Under the pieces are notes generated by a model. It did not search any database. It saw nothing but the letters and a program-made list of their open reading frames with translations, and was not told the origin of the DNA. Below are positions 13,651 to 25,610 of a DNA stretch of 64,000 nucleotides, piece by piece (the stretch's first letter is position 1; each line of letters starts with the position of its first letter). Both the position numbers and the translations under genes were made by a program. Source of the stretch: Melastoma dodecandrum (Eukaryota > Streptophyta > Magnoliopsida > Myrtales > Melastomataceae). Location of the stretch: the NCBI GenBank assembly GCA_029817715.1, contig JARUPY010000234.1:47474-111473 (forward strand), written 5' to 3'.

Positions 13651-15532
13651 CTAAGCTCCCCCGTCATAAACCGTGAACACTTTGAAGGAATCAACGACAG
13701 TCTCGAGCTTGTCCTTCATTTTCTCCCATCTCCGTTCATTTGCCCCTGTTGTCAGAGTATAGAATTTGCCTGCCAGATGAATGATGCAAGGCTTTTATGA
13801 ACATGAATGTGTTGCAAACATTTAGAGTTAGTTCAGCAGATTTCTGTCGTACCGTTTCCTATAGAGATGGTGCTCAGGGCATGCCGAGTATAGTTTGGGG
13901 CTTGAGCAACGAACTCAAAAGTATAATATGCCTTTCCGTCGACGTCTTGCTGCAGGAATGTCATTCCCAACAGGCAATAAGCACCATACGGTTCCAAAAA
14001 TCTGCCGTGGTGAGCCAGGAGGGCGGTAATTACCTCTTTTGCCCCGATTAACTTGGTCTTCTGGGAAGGTGGGGCCAAAACCTTCTTTATCAGTGTTTCG
14101 GCAACCTGATAAGTACAGAGACGAACAGGTTAAATCAAACCACCTTCATCGATCGAATGCTTATTCAAAATAAAGCAGTTATCACACCTGTTCGGGAGGC
14201 CCGAAATCACGGATATCCTCTTTATTGGTCGGGATCATGTTCACGCTGACACTTTCCAGAGGCTCGATAACATCTTTATATACCTTGTCTTGGCCTTCTA
14301 TGATAACTTCCTGTGCATCAAATCATTGGTAAATTGGTTCAGTACCCATAACAGAAGAGAAATGAGATCGACAGAACAGGAAAAAACAGCAGCAACCACT
14401 CGCCTGCCAGCCGAATGGGTAGAGGAATGAATAGCCATCCTTTTTGTCCAGGACAGCTTGGAAACCCTTCTTGGTTTCTGCAGCAACTGAACCATATCAA
14501 GGGTGTATTCTTAGGATATCACCCATAAGTTAATAGTGAACTGAAATAGAGAACAAGATAAGGCAGCATCCTGAATTATTCTTTTAGAACAAACCACTTA
14601 GGTCGGACTTAAAGATCACTTTAACAAAGGGAAAGACAATTATGCATATGGTCAAAGCTTCTTACATGACAAATTGTCTTGGTTGACCAGTGTGATGCAG
14701 GGAATCGCTGCTCCAATGGCAAGAACTTGTCTCCTCCCTGGTCTGTCTACAAAAGGATGATGAAATCATAAGGAGCAAATATTGGACAAGTAAGACCATC
14801 GACAAGTAGAGATCGGGGTAATGCTCGTCATACTCAACATGAAGTTTGTCTTGAGAACATGTTTAACCAGATATGTCCATGGGGAAGGTTTCAATCGAGT
14901 CAAAATAGAATCTCTAAACATCAGTCGAGAAGGAATATCGACACATACTATTTTGGCCAAGAGAAGATGGTGGTTGACCACAATTCACTGCCAAAACATT
15001 ATTCTAGACCATAAACTAGTTGTTCTTTGCTGGTAATCGCAATGCATAAAAACATAAGCAGCCGACTAAAATAGAAATTAGAAACCCATTAAAAAAAGAT
15101 AAAATCCAAGCCTACCTGCCAAGGTGATGAATCATCCATCCACAAGGCAATAATCGAGCAAATTGCACAGTGACTAATAATGATCGAAATGGGGTATGGA
15201 TTGAGAACAATTTGCAAAGCCAATAACTCACCATGACAGTGAGAGGTTGAAGCAGCCACCTGTTCTGCTCTAATGGCAACCGAGGAGGAAGAAGCATTGG
15301 TTCTCCTGCAACAGGGCAATGGCAAGGGCAATCCATTGTTCCTGTGACAAGCAGCCGATGCCGCTGCTATCTGCCCCGAAGCAATTGTTCACAAAAACAT
15401 CGTCGCACGATAAACAGACAAACATCCCGACATTGTAAACAAAAGAACAAGGACATGTGATAGATAATGCCTGACCTGAGGAAGAGAGTTGGGAGAGATC
15501 GTCCCATGATGATAACTCCGTAAAGTGACCAT
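13651..15532 (-). CDS. PNSL1: PsbP-like protein 2 / photosynthetic NDH subcomplex L1, thylakoid lumen
   Basis: Eight exons, 256 aa: 15532-15476, 15370-15232, 14746-14666, 14486-14404, 14310-14188, 14105-14034, 13949-13853, 13769-13651. PNSL1 (PPL2) is a lumenal PsbP-fold subunit of the chloroplast NDH complex. The N-terminus is a Ser/Ala-rich transit peptide (residues 1-65), followed by a twin-Arg and hydrophobic lumen-targeting stretch (GRRQVLAIGAAIPCITL, 69-85). The PsbP domain follows: DGYSFLYPFGWQEV, GQDKVYKDVIEPLESVSVN, FGPPEQVAETLIKKVLAPP, APNYTRHALSTI, FYTLTTGANERRWEKMK. The intron after GWQ starts GC (CAG|GCGAGT) and is the only one that is not GT-AG. Intron 13950-14033 is 84 nt and stop-free in frame. 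PPL1 is the alternative, but the GWQEV and TTGANERRW blocks fit PNSL1 better. Confidence 0.91.
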
Positions 15533-15836
15533 CTTTCACTCCTTAGGAATGAAATCCTTCGGGAACCTGAAAAGGGTCGTCGCTATTTCCTCGATTGCAC
15601 CTGCATACGTGTGCTTTTTCTGTGGTGGAGACCTTATCCTTAGCCAGTCATCGGTTCGTTGTTAGAGAATTTTGAACCGTCGGATCCTTAACTCTTTATG
15701 TCTGTGTGGAAGAGAATCCGGATAGGTTTGGATTGGGAACTCGTTTCTTCAGTCGGCTACAGAAATCGACAAATAATAACGAATCCGATATAAGTATTTC
15801 AAGTATTTGTACTGAAAATACGAGTTTTGTTTCTTA

Positions 15837-16268
15837 ATGACGTCATTTGGCGAAAATAATTCACAAATTAACCCACTTAAGTCGGTCTTATAACGGCCGA
15901 CTTCGGTTTTGGAGAACGGAAGTCGGCCTTACAAAGGCCGACTTCATCACACTTAGAAAAAATTTTAGCAAACGAAGTCTGGGACGCTGCATGAAGGAAG
16001 TCGGCCTTTGTAAGGCCGACTTTGTACAGACCACCCTGAAGTCGGCCTTACAAAGGCCGACTTCCTCACTCATGTAAAAATAATTTTCAAAAAAAAAAAA
16101 AAACTAATGAATGGGAAGTCGGCCTTTGTAAGGCCGACTTCCATTCGCTAAGACCGAAGTCGGCCTTACAAAGGCCGACTTCCTTGAGGACCCGACTTAG
16201 GTGGGTTAGTTCGCGAATTCTTTTCTTTAATGCGTCATTTGGGGAAATATTTCGCCAAATGATGTCAT
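15837..16268. mobile_element. MITE-like element with palindrome array (copy 2, well preserved)
   Basis: A 432-bp non-coding element. The left end is ATGACGTCATTTGGCGAAA; the reverse complement of the right end is the same over 19 bases apart from one difference (ATGACATC). It is flanked by TA on both sides (15835-15836, 16269-16270). Inside are about six palindromes built from GAAGTCGGCCTT and its complement around a short AC/TG centre (near 15889-15906, 15919-15945, 15998-16023, 16038-16065, 16115-16141, 16157-16183), each able to fold as a hairpin. The subterminal GTTAGTTCGCGAATT is shared with the copy at 6481-6847. It has no coding capacity, so it would need a transposase in trans. It lies between the PNSL1 promoter and the SOSEKI gene. 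Confidence 0.78.
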
Positions 16269-16270
16269 TA

Positions 16271-18512
16271 AGACCCCATTACACATTACAGCCAGTTCTA
16301 TCCTAAAATTGCTGTCATTGTCACTGTTACTGTAAGTTGACAATTGAGTCTAATTCCAATCTCCCACACTAACCAAGATTAGCACCTGATGCCAAGGTGA
16401 GTGTGAAATACTGAATTTTAAAGACCTTAAACTTTTAGATATCGATTTCAAATTTATAATTCGGTATTCTGTAAATTATCAAATTTTTATTTTGATAATT
16501 CAATATTTACCAAATTAACGAATTTTTATTATCTTTAAACATGAGAGTAAATATCTACTTTACATTTCGAATCATTAAGTTACATAATTTACACCAATAG
16601 TTGATCATGTAGTGTCGAAATTTATTTAAAAAAATTCAAAATTATTTTTATATACAAAATCGAAAAAACCATCGATCCAATGTATTATTGGTATTATATG
16701 GAGCAGGCGAAAAAGAGGAAATTATTGAAATTAATAGGTTCGACCTATTAATTTTTTTGTTAAATAGGGTTCCAAATTGTGTTAGCCCCGTAAGAATTCG
16801 ATATTCGGTAAATACCGAATTTTATTTTCCCCAAGTGTTCTTGGATATTCATTCAAATTCACTAGCTACTCAAAAAGTGAGAATTCTAGATCAGTCCAAG
16901 GGAACAAAAAGTTTGACTCCCCGGATCAATAGCATCTGGAACATTTTTACAGTATCATGTTTTGTCATTACTTGTCTTGCAGAGATAGATGGGTTGTTCA
17001 TAGCAAGAGTTATTGGGTAGGCTGTTTTTCTTTTCTTAAAAAATGAGTACATGTTGCTGTTTCTATTTCGTTTTTTATTTTCAGAAATTATCATAGTAAT
17101 GACAAATGCTGAACTGGGGTTGAAGTCTGAATAAAGAAAGGGCATCCCAAAATCCATCTCTAGAAGTAATTTCCATGAATGGTGATCATTTTTTTACTAT
17201 TACTTCAAAGCCAGGCAGTCAAGCTGCAGGCTTCCAAAAGGAAGAAGCTCCACGTCTTATTTTCTTTATCACCTAACTCCAACGTAAGAAGACGACATTG
17301 GAGAAAAGGACATCCTCCTAGTAGTGATTTCAGCAGGCCAAACAGTGTTCTTCAACCATGATATCACGATGCTGTTTGTACAAATGTCCTAATCTGTAAG
17401 TTACACAAGTTCTTGCAGTTAAACTAATCAATTTTTATCCTTTTTCCAGCTCGTGTGGGCCTTCGAAATCCGCTGCACTAAGGTTGACCATAGTTTCTTC
17501 CCCATTTTGTGAAGTTGCACGAGCTGGCTTGGGATGATCAATTATGAAGAAACATGGCTTTTGGATGTGGACCTCCTTGTTGTACCAACATCTTTTCTTT
17601 TCTTATTCCAACACATTTTTTATTTTTTTTGGGAACCTGGGAAGGCTCCAAAATTGAATTCCTGTTTCAGGAGAAAGGGGAGGGAAGGGACTAGGGATGG
17701 TCGACATGTTTTCACGAGATTTTCTTCTGTAATAATATAAAATAATTCATGGAAAATGGAAATCTTGTCTGGATTTGTGTCTGACTATAAAAGAAAGGAA
17801 AAGATGCTCCCGTGAGTGAACTGAACAGTATACACACACACAAAGCCACAAACTAACTATTTTTTTTTCCTTTTCTTTTTTCTTTCAAGAGAAGAGAAAG
17901 CCATGTTGTTGTTGTTTTGTTGTTGGTGTTTGTCAGCCCTCCTGTCTGCAAAGACAAAAAATGGTTTTGCAAATTGGCAAAAACAGTGTCGGTTGTTGTG
18001 ATTGTGATCCAACCCTGGTGATGGCATAATGAAACACAATGTTTTGCGAATACAATAAATACCATATGAATCGCGACGGGGATGATAATGGAATGAGTAG
18101 CTGGTAACAAACAAGGATCACCCACCAGACAAACCAACCAAGAAGTGACCCCTCCACTTGTTGTCCAGAAGCAAGCCAAAGATTAAGGATATAATCACGA
18201 GCACCCAATTAATCTGTAGTTTTAATCAAAACCCATTTTTTTGGATTTCTGCACAAAAAAAAAAAAAAAAACTCTTCTTCAAACTTCTCCCATGGAAGCT
18301 GACTTTTTTCCCCTTAAATGCAACTCCCTAGGCAAAAAAACACACAAACAACCACCTCTGTAAACGTGCAAGTAAAAAGAAGACCTCTTCTTCTCCTTCC
18401 CCTTCGCCCTTTTCAGCCTTTTGTTTCGTCTCCCTTCCACAGCTTTTTCTTTTATTCCTTGCCCATTTTGACCATAGTCTTCTTCCCTCGTCCTTCTTCC
18501 TTTTCCTAGACA
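16271..18512. other. AT-rich intergenic region upstream of SOSEKI
   Basis: No gene is supported in 2.2 kb. The region 16430-16680 is strongly AT-rich. Two perfect hairpins lie at 16728-16754 (12-base arms, 3-nt loop) and 16803-16820 (8-base arms). A T-rich run (17861-17882), an A run (18255-18273) and a pyrimidine-rich leader (18365-18510) precede the SOSEKI ATG. The open frames here are short and lack family features. Confidence 0.55.
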
Positions 18513-19663
18513 ATGTCCATGGCAAGATCAAGGCAGGGGAGTAGTAACGGCACGGAGGAAGAGGAGGCCCCGTGGATGGGGCTGCAGCAGAGGAATAACA
18601 GGTACTACAGAGATGCAGGCACAAGTCCAAGTCCAAGCCCTGGTAGGACCGCCTTGGTTTGGAGCCAGACGCAGCCACCACTGCAGCAGCAGCCGAGGGC
18701 CACTAAGAAGATCATGGAAAAGAAGAAGGTTGTTGATGTGGTTTATTACCTCTCCAGGAATGGCCTCCTGGAGCAGCCCCACTTCATGGAAGTCCCACTT
18801 TCCTCCCCTGCTGTTGGTCTCCACCTCCGAGGTAATGCAAAAATACAAGCAACAAGATCCCAGATTTTGTAGTTTAGTTGTCTTGGAAGTTCATGTGAGG
18901 GGATGATCAGTGTTGTATTTTTAACTTCAGACGTGATCGCCCGTCTGGACTCCCTCCGCGGCCGTGGCCTTACCGACATGTACTGCTGGTCTTCCAAGAG
19001 GTAACAGGAGTAATAGAGACTGATGATTTCCTTGATTCATTTGAGTAACTTGTTTTAGTGGTGTGCAGGAACTTCAGGGGTGGTTATGTATGGCAGGACT
19101 TGTCCGAGGATGACTTAATCCACCCTTGTAATGACGGCCAGGAGTATGTCCTAAAGGGGTCGCAGCTCCTCCAGCTTCCTTCCTCTGGGAGCTTCCCTCC
19201 CGATGACGTTACCCCGTCCCCATCCCTCGCCTCGAAGAACTCCTCCCATGATTCCCCTGGCACCCCGAAGACAGGCAGGAACTGTGCCGTCCCCCACTCC
19301 TACGAGGCGAGGTCGACGGCTGAGTTCGTGAGGAACTCAACCGACGCGGCCACCCAGACGGACGGCGACAAGGGAAGGGTGTTCCCCTCCTCATTTGCCG
19401 AGGAACTGAGGAAGGTGGAGACGCAAGGGGGGGCATCCGCATCGCCTCCGCCGGGGTCAAGCTCGAGCAACGAGGGAATGGAGGATGGGATCAAGAAGGT
19501 GTGTTATGGGAGGGACATAAGGAACCAAGTGAGTGAAGGGGAGAGACCCAGCGGGAGGATGAAGGCAGCATCCTCTGCTCTGATGCAACTCATCATGTGC
19601 GTCCCCAAGTCTGCGGTTGATGGCGGTGGTGTGGACACCACCATCAACAATTTCCATGTCTGA
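18513..19663 (+). CDS. SOK: SOSEKI-family polarity protein (DUF966), short C-terminus
   Basis: Three exons (18513-18831, 18931-19000, 19069-19663), 327 aa, GT-AG junctions, phases close. SOSEKI proteins are plant polarity proteins that accumulate at cell corners or edges and polymerise through an N-terminal DIX-like domain. Here the domain spans roughly residues 68-155: [60 protein letters not shown] and [11 protein letters not shown] long Ser/Pro-rich disordered stretch follows, with AATQTD in the middle and [14 protein letters not shown] near the end, both typical. After that Cys only 20 residues remain, whereas many members continue into a longer Cys-containing tail. The neighbourhood with ZAT and RABE1 matches Arabidopsis SOK4/SOK5 in memory. 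Paralogue unassigned. Confidence 0.9.
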
Positions 19664-20359
19664 GGATGATTTTGTGACTCACAAAGACAACAACCTCCCC
19701 TTTCTTGGGCTTCTTGGTTTCATAATCAAAAGGAATCAAAGTACCACAACTCTTTCATCTTCAAAGTGAGTTGAATTTGAACTTACGCAATTGAAGAGAT
19801 AAAAATGCTTGAGATTACAAGGCCCAACCTGTTCACTTTTGGGCTTGGGAATTCCGAAGGTGCAAAGGACAACCCAAAAGAGCAATTCCCTCCCTCCCTC
19901 CCTCCCTCATTGAAGGTGTTTAGTATGGAATGAAACCTCGTTATCCCATGAGCAAACATCACTACTCGGATGAGAAGATACCACAAGCAAACCAAAGACT
20001 CCCAATGCCAGGACACTTTCCTGTTCTCGACATCTTCTCTCGTTCTTTGTCCATCCTCATCGTCATGATTTGCATGATGTTGTGGTTCCCCAACACCCCC
20101 CTAGAATTTCAGACACTCCCACCCTTTTAATAAACTACAGTTACGACCACTTCCTCGCATATATATTTTGGTTGGACCCTGGCCTTTATCATTCATAAGC
20201 TAGGGGGAGGGGGTCGAGAAATTCGTGAACTTTTTTGTCCCTCCATTTCAGTCAAGATCGTTCCTTTCCCTTGCCCCACCCAGTAATCCTCGATTTCCCT
20301 TCCTGGGTCGGTCTTAGGCTGTCGTGTTTCTTTCCCTTTCGTTTTTCTTGGGTGTTGGG
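19664..20359. other. Intergenic SOSEKI / ALP1-like
   Basis: The SOSEKI 3' UTR comes first, then the promoter of the transposase-derived gene. A CCCT repeat lies at 19887-19909. No other gene is supported. Confidence 0.5.
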
Positions 20360-22911
20360 ATGAAGCCATACAAGGGTGAGGGAGGAACGACGCAGCAGAA
20401 GAAGAAGAGGAAGAAGAAGGTTAGGAAGAGTGGGGCTGAGGGTGACGGCGACGGTGACAACGATGTTGACGGCTGCAGCAATGTCCCGTTGACTGCTGCC
20501 TGGAGGGTTCAGCCTCCCTGTTCTGATTGGTGGGATCACTTCTCGGAGCGGATTTCGGGTAACCACAACAGCGGGCTTGTTCCGTTTGTCCCGTTCTTTT
20601 CTTTTATGTTTGATCGAAAGGCGGTTGCTGGGTTGATTGTTCGTTCTTGACTGGTCTACTAATGCGTTGATTGGTCACCAGTGTTCGGTGGATGAATCCT
20701 TCGTTTGTGTCACTGTGACATTCAGCTCATATTTTCTTCTGTTGATGCTTGACTTGCTTGTTGGTTGACTACTGTGACCTGGAGTTTTGTGTTTCGGATT
20801 GATAAGAAGAGGAGGGAGCCAAGTATGAGCATGTCTGCTTGGCGAATGTAGCGACACGAGGTTTCATTGGTTCTTGGCGGTAGTTTGGTTTTGCTTATAT
20901 GCTTACTGATCTTGGAGGTTTTGGTTGGAGCCTTAACTGGTGAAACGTTTGCATTGCCGTTGAACGTTCAGAAAAAAGATCACGTGGATAAACTACTCAC
21001 TGATCTCAAGTAATCATTTTGTATTCTTCTTCCATCTGTTAACCGGCAGGAGATCTTTGGTTAGATATACATAATCTGGTCCTACAAAAGTCAGTTTCTT
21101 GAGTAGTGGAGCTTGTCCGTGTGACCCAGCAATCACACGACTCTTCGCTGCACTAAGTTCCTCTTCGATTTTAGCATAGAGATGTTGAACTATATAGTTG
21201 GTTTTGTGTAATTATAGCTAGTTCTCGTTGACATCCTATGCAAACTACAGTCTATGAGCGATCATGCAATAAAAAAATGTTCTTCAAGGTAACTACAACT
21301 CTTTTGGGGATACCTTCATTTAAACCCCTCGAAGCTGGCAGAGATCAGAACTGCTTCTCGACCTGAGATCCTCCCTTTTGCTGCTTCATCATCTGTCTCA
21401 GCATCATGAAAATCAATCCAGTTACTCTGATATATGGGGAATTTTTGAACTCGCATTTCAGGATAAATTAGCATTCAGAATTCTCGTACATAATTATCAA
21501 TTCTAACAGCATTATACAGAATATGAGAAACAGATAATAGTCTTGCATAATTTAGAATGAGAACTTCTTAAAATTTTCTCACTTCTTGTTGGATGCTTTC
21601 GAAGACCTTGATCGCTCTTGTTTTCCTTCTATTTGAAATTGCTTCTCCTATCATGCGTGATCGACATTTCTTGAGCTACACAGTCAATCGTATATGTAGC
21701 ATGTATCTACTTATATATTTCGAAATTCAAGTATGTCTCTATGTTACCACCCATTGGATTGTTCTTCTGTTTACTCTTACCTAGTATTCTGAACTTCTTT
21801 CGGAAGCAGTCTTCGTATCTGTATGCTTTGTTGAGCTACTTATTGTGGCTGGAATGATTTACTGTGTGTAGGTCATCCGGCATCTGGAAAGACAGAGGAT
21901 TTCAGATCCTTTTTCGGGATATCGAGAAGGACGTTCGACTACATCTGTTCTCTCGTGAAGGGCAATTTGTTGAAAAAACCAACCAACTTGGCAGATTTCA
22001 ATGGCAGTAATCTGTCTACGAATGACCAAGTAGCGGTTGCTTTGATGAGGCTTAGTTCCGGTAAATCGTTACAGAGCGTCGGCAACTTATTCAGGATGAA
22101 CCAGTCTTCTGTCTCCCAAACCACTTGGCGATTTGTGGAGGCAATGGAGGAGAAAGGGCTCGTGCATCTTAGTTGGCCATCCGAGGAGGAGATGGAAAGA
22201 ATAAAAGAGAAGTTCGAGAAAATCCGTGGGCTTCCCAACTGCTGTGGTGCTATAGACACCACTCATATACTCATGAACTTGCCGATGGTTGATCCGGCTA
22301 ACGAAGTCTGGTTCGACGAAGAGAAAAAGTGCAGCATGATTCTGCAGGGGGTGGTTGACGCGGACATGAGGTTCCTCGATGTGGTTACTGGGTGGCCGGG
22401 AAAACTGAGCAATGCTTCCGTACTTCGAAGTTCGAGCTTATTCGAACTCTGCGATACTGGAACCGCACTAAACGTAAAGAAAGTGAGGCTCTGTGAAGGA
22501 GGGGAGATAGGAGAGTACATCGTAGGAGATTCGGGATTCCCCCTCCTTCCTTGGCTTCTCACCCCATACAAAGGGAAAGCCCTCCTGGGACTCGAGCGGG
22601 AGTTCAACAAGCGGCACTATGCCACACGGATGGTGGCGAAAAGGGCGTTGGCTCGATTGAAGGACATGTGGAAGATCATTGAAGGCGTAATGTGGATGCC
22701 CGACCGGAACAAGTTGCCGAGGATCATACTTGTCTGCTGCGTGCTGCACAACATCGTGATAGACATGGAGGACGACGCGCAGGATGAGGTTCCCCTGGCG
22801 TTCGACCACGATCCAGGTTATCGGCAACAGATCTGCGACGAGGCTGATCAAACTGGATCTTCTCTGAGGGAGAAGCTGTCCTTGTACTTGGCCGAAAAAC
22901 TTCCACCATGA
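20360..22911 (+). CDS. Domesticated PIF/Harbinger transposase (ALP1/HARBI1-like)
   Basis: Two exons (20360-20558, 21872-22911) around a 1,313-bp intron, 412 aa. The N-terminus is Lys-rich (QQKKKRKKKVRK), a likely nuclear signal, followed by an acidic run and SDWWDHFSERIS. Exon 2 carries the Harbinger DDE nuclease fold: NDQVAVALMRL, NQSSVSQTTWRFVEAM, GLPNCCGAIDTTHI (first Asp), VVDADMRFLDVVTGWPG, GEYIVGDSGFPLLPWLLTPY (second Asp), EFNKRHY and LVCCVLHNIVIDMED. The catalytic Glu expected before the A-F-G-R-L-K helix appears replaced (VAKRALARLKDMW, Lys). That fits a domesticated protein such as Arabidopsis ALP1, a PRC2 accessory. There are no terminal inverted repeats around it and it has a normal intron, so it is a host gene rather than an active transposon. 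Confidence 0.88.
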
Positions 22912-25013
22912 TCACGTGACGCTTTCTCATTCAAGAGGGAGCAAACTATACTTTTCTCTCCTCAGAACATGGGCTTTTAATGGGTCAAGTGTAATGGGCT
23001 TAACATTATTGGGCCTCGATTCTGGGTCCACAAATCTATAGCCCGGCCCATTATAAACTTCTTGGTTAAGGAAAAAGGATTTATTATGGGGGTTGTGAGA
23101 TGAATTTGCCTACATCACAACATTCTCCTCTCCAACCTCAAATGATTTCTTCGTTTCAATTATTCTGCTGATTGAGCTTGCGATCGAGTATATGTTAACA
23201 TCAGATCGTCTTGTGAAGGGCAAGTGCAGGCGAAACTTACCACGGGAGGACACTCTCCATCACCACTTCTCGAATAACCCCGTTTCATCTCCCCGGTTAC
23301 CGACTCGGCTAGGACTTACCTAATGAGGCCCCGGCGGCTTTGCCAAAAACATGCGTGTCGCATGACAGTTTATTACGTGACGTATGAGGCAAAGTAATTG
23401 CATAAAACTAGAGGCTGTCAGTTGCCTGCCTCGAAACGTCATAACGGGGGTTTACTCCAAATGAAAACAATGGGTGGCCCCCATTTTGATCTCAATGCTT
23501 ATCCACTAAATCTACAAATCCAGGGCTTGGTTTTGGGTTTAACTTAGCCTTGACTAAAACTGTGTGGATGAGATGAGAAGGTTTAGATATTAATAATGTA
23601 AAATATGAACACATGATGTGTAAGCCTGATATTCCTTTTAACTTGTGCTATTTTCCTTTTCGAGGTTTATGGGTTGGTTCAAAAGCTTTGAAACAGGAAA
23701 GTAGTTGTTGAAATTCGAACATGGAATCTCTCAAGGTGTCATTGAAATAATTGGTTCGTGGAACTCGAATTATCGCTTCAATGTTGTCATTTGTTATTAG
23801 TTTCTCCTTTGGTTCGTGGTTTCAGCACTAAATGGCGACATTGAATTAGAATAAAAAGGAGAAGGCGTGTCATAATCAATCCAAAACTTCTCTCTCCCAC
23901 GAGTCATTATAATCGTAGTTGTGGTGGTGGGATTGTTACGCCAAAATGACAAGCCGAAACCAAACCTAACCCTTCACACTAAGGAAATGCTTATGGCTCG
24001 CACATCATGGTACGCTGTCTAAGGTTTTTTTTTTCTTCTCATTAACGACGTGTCTGGTTTTTAATCCATAAAATGTCAAGAAACTTAATAGGGTCGCCTC
24101 AAGTAGTCTGTCCTCCCAGTGGGACATGTAGTTTTAGGTCATGCAAGATGAGGTGTATCCGAGGACTTAAATGTTTAGTTTGTTCTAAGAGTCAAACAAG
24201 AGAAAACTTCCATTCACTTGGTGTTGGCGATCCCGACTCCGTCCCAGTCATCAGCTAAACTAATTCATAAAAGGTTGGCCCCCTCATTTTTCTCCAATTT
24301 GTTTCTGGTCTTGTCTGCTAAGTATCTTTTATTTTATACCAATGCATTAGCGATTAGCGACCATATTAGAATAGAGTAGAGCTGTTGGGAAGTAGAATGA
24401 AGGTTTCTGAGAATAATCAAGTAGCAACTTAAATAAAATAATAATATTTTGTTAACGAGTTAACATAAGGCAACCGTTAAGATTTGATTAATGTATTTTA
24501 AATTTAGCAATTTAGAACTTACCGTGTTTTCATTTAATATGCTTAGTGAGTTGTGTTTTTTTACATTTAATATCTTAACTATAGACCCAAATAAAATTAA
24601 GGAAGTCTTGATATAATTTTTATTCCATCTTTTAACATTCTTTCTGACCTTGATTTGCTGAAAAAAATTATTAAAAAGGAACAGAATTGCGTCATTGGTG
24701 ACCGCATCTTAAAGAAGTGTCTTCTGTCAAGAAGAACCACTACCCTTTTTAACTTGATCAAGCTTCTTTCTTTAACACTTGGAGAAAGTCAAACTTTTAG
24801 CTTCTAAATGTAGTTATTAAACTAAGTTCATATGCATATTCATTTAATGAAGTTAGTCCAAAAGTCGGCAAAGTAGCTTTTGCTTGTACAAATATTTAAC
24901 CTCTCCCTTTCCGTGATCACCAAATTTATTATTTCCTTCCTTCCTCTACACATCTCTCTCTCTCTCTCTCTCTGTTTCTCCTGAGTTTGTGAAAATATCA
25001 GGGTCCTGTGACG
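22912..25013. other. Intergenic region upstream of the ZAT gene
   Basis: I find no gene here. The segment 24350-24900 is AT-rich and is the likely promoter of the zinc-finger gene. A CT microsatellite (24954-24973) lies in its leader, 40 nt before the ATG. A moderately GC-rich patch at 23210-23350 shows nothing recognisable. Confidence 0.5.
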
Positions 25014-25610
25014 ATGAAGCGGAGCGCAGGAGAGGCGGGGTTCGACAGCGTGTCATCCATGGCGAACTGTCTCGTGCTACTGTCCCGTGGCTACGGCTAC
25101 GCTCCCTCCTCGGAGGACAGCTCGGGCTATTCGAACAGGGTTTTTGAGTGCAAGACCTGCAACAGGCAGTTCCCCTCGTTCCAGGCCCTAGGTGGTCACA
25201 GGGCAAGCCACAAGAAGGTGAAGACGGATGAGGCGGTCAACGAGCTGGCGACAACGGATGGGCCGTTCCCACCGACGAAGCCGCCAAAGACGCACGAGTG
25301 CTCAATATGCGGACTGGAGTTCTCGATCGGGCAAGCTCTCGGAGGGCACATGAGGAGGCACAGGACAGCTGCCATGGACATCAACGATATTAGCAGCAGC
25401 CGCAACAACAACAACAACAGCAACACCATCAAGCTAGCACTGTTGAAAGGCGAGCCAGGGGTCGGTCAGCGCGTGACTCCGGTCCCAGTGGTTAGGAAGT
25501 CGAGTGGAAGGAGGGTGTTGTGGTTGGATTTGAACTTGACTCCTACGGAGAACGATTCCAAGGTCGACATGGTCAGGACTCCAACAACCCCAATATTTTG
25601 TTACCTATAG
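25014..25610 (+). CDS. ZAT: C2H2 zinc-finger repressor, ZAT11/ZAT12 type (C1-2i)
   Basis: Intronless, 198 aa, as usual for the C1-2i subclass. These are stress-induced nuclear transcriptional repressors. Two plant-type fingers are visible, each with QALGGH: C46-x2-C to H66 ([18 protein letters not shown]) and C96 to H116 ([18 protein letters not shown]). The L-box ANCLVLLS is at about 17-24. A C-terminal EAR repression motif, WLDLNLTP, is at about 170-177. An Asn run (NNNNNSN) sits between finger 2 and the EAR region. The start is the ATG at 25014; a GTG two codons upstream is not used. The DLNLTP ending resembles ZAT11, while the neighbourhood (SOSEKI, TDBD protein, RABE1) resembles that of ZAT12/ZAT7. 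Exact orthologue undecided. Confidence 0.93.
   Translation: MKRSAGEAGFDSVSSMANCLVLLSRGYGYAPSSEDSSGYSNRVFECKTCNRQFPSFQALGGHRASHKKVKTDEAVNELATTDGPFPPTKPPKTHECSICGLEFSIGQALGGHMRRHRTAAMDINDISSSRNNNNNSNTIKLALLKGEPGVGQRVTPVPVVRKSSGRRVLWLDLNLTPTENDSKVDMVRTPTTPIFCYL

Noticed and set aside
16688..17020. 110-codon ORF in AT-rich DNA
   Set aside because: No homology, contains the hairpin sequences, no gene context.
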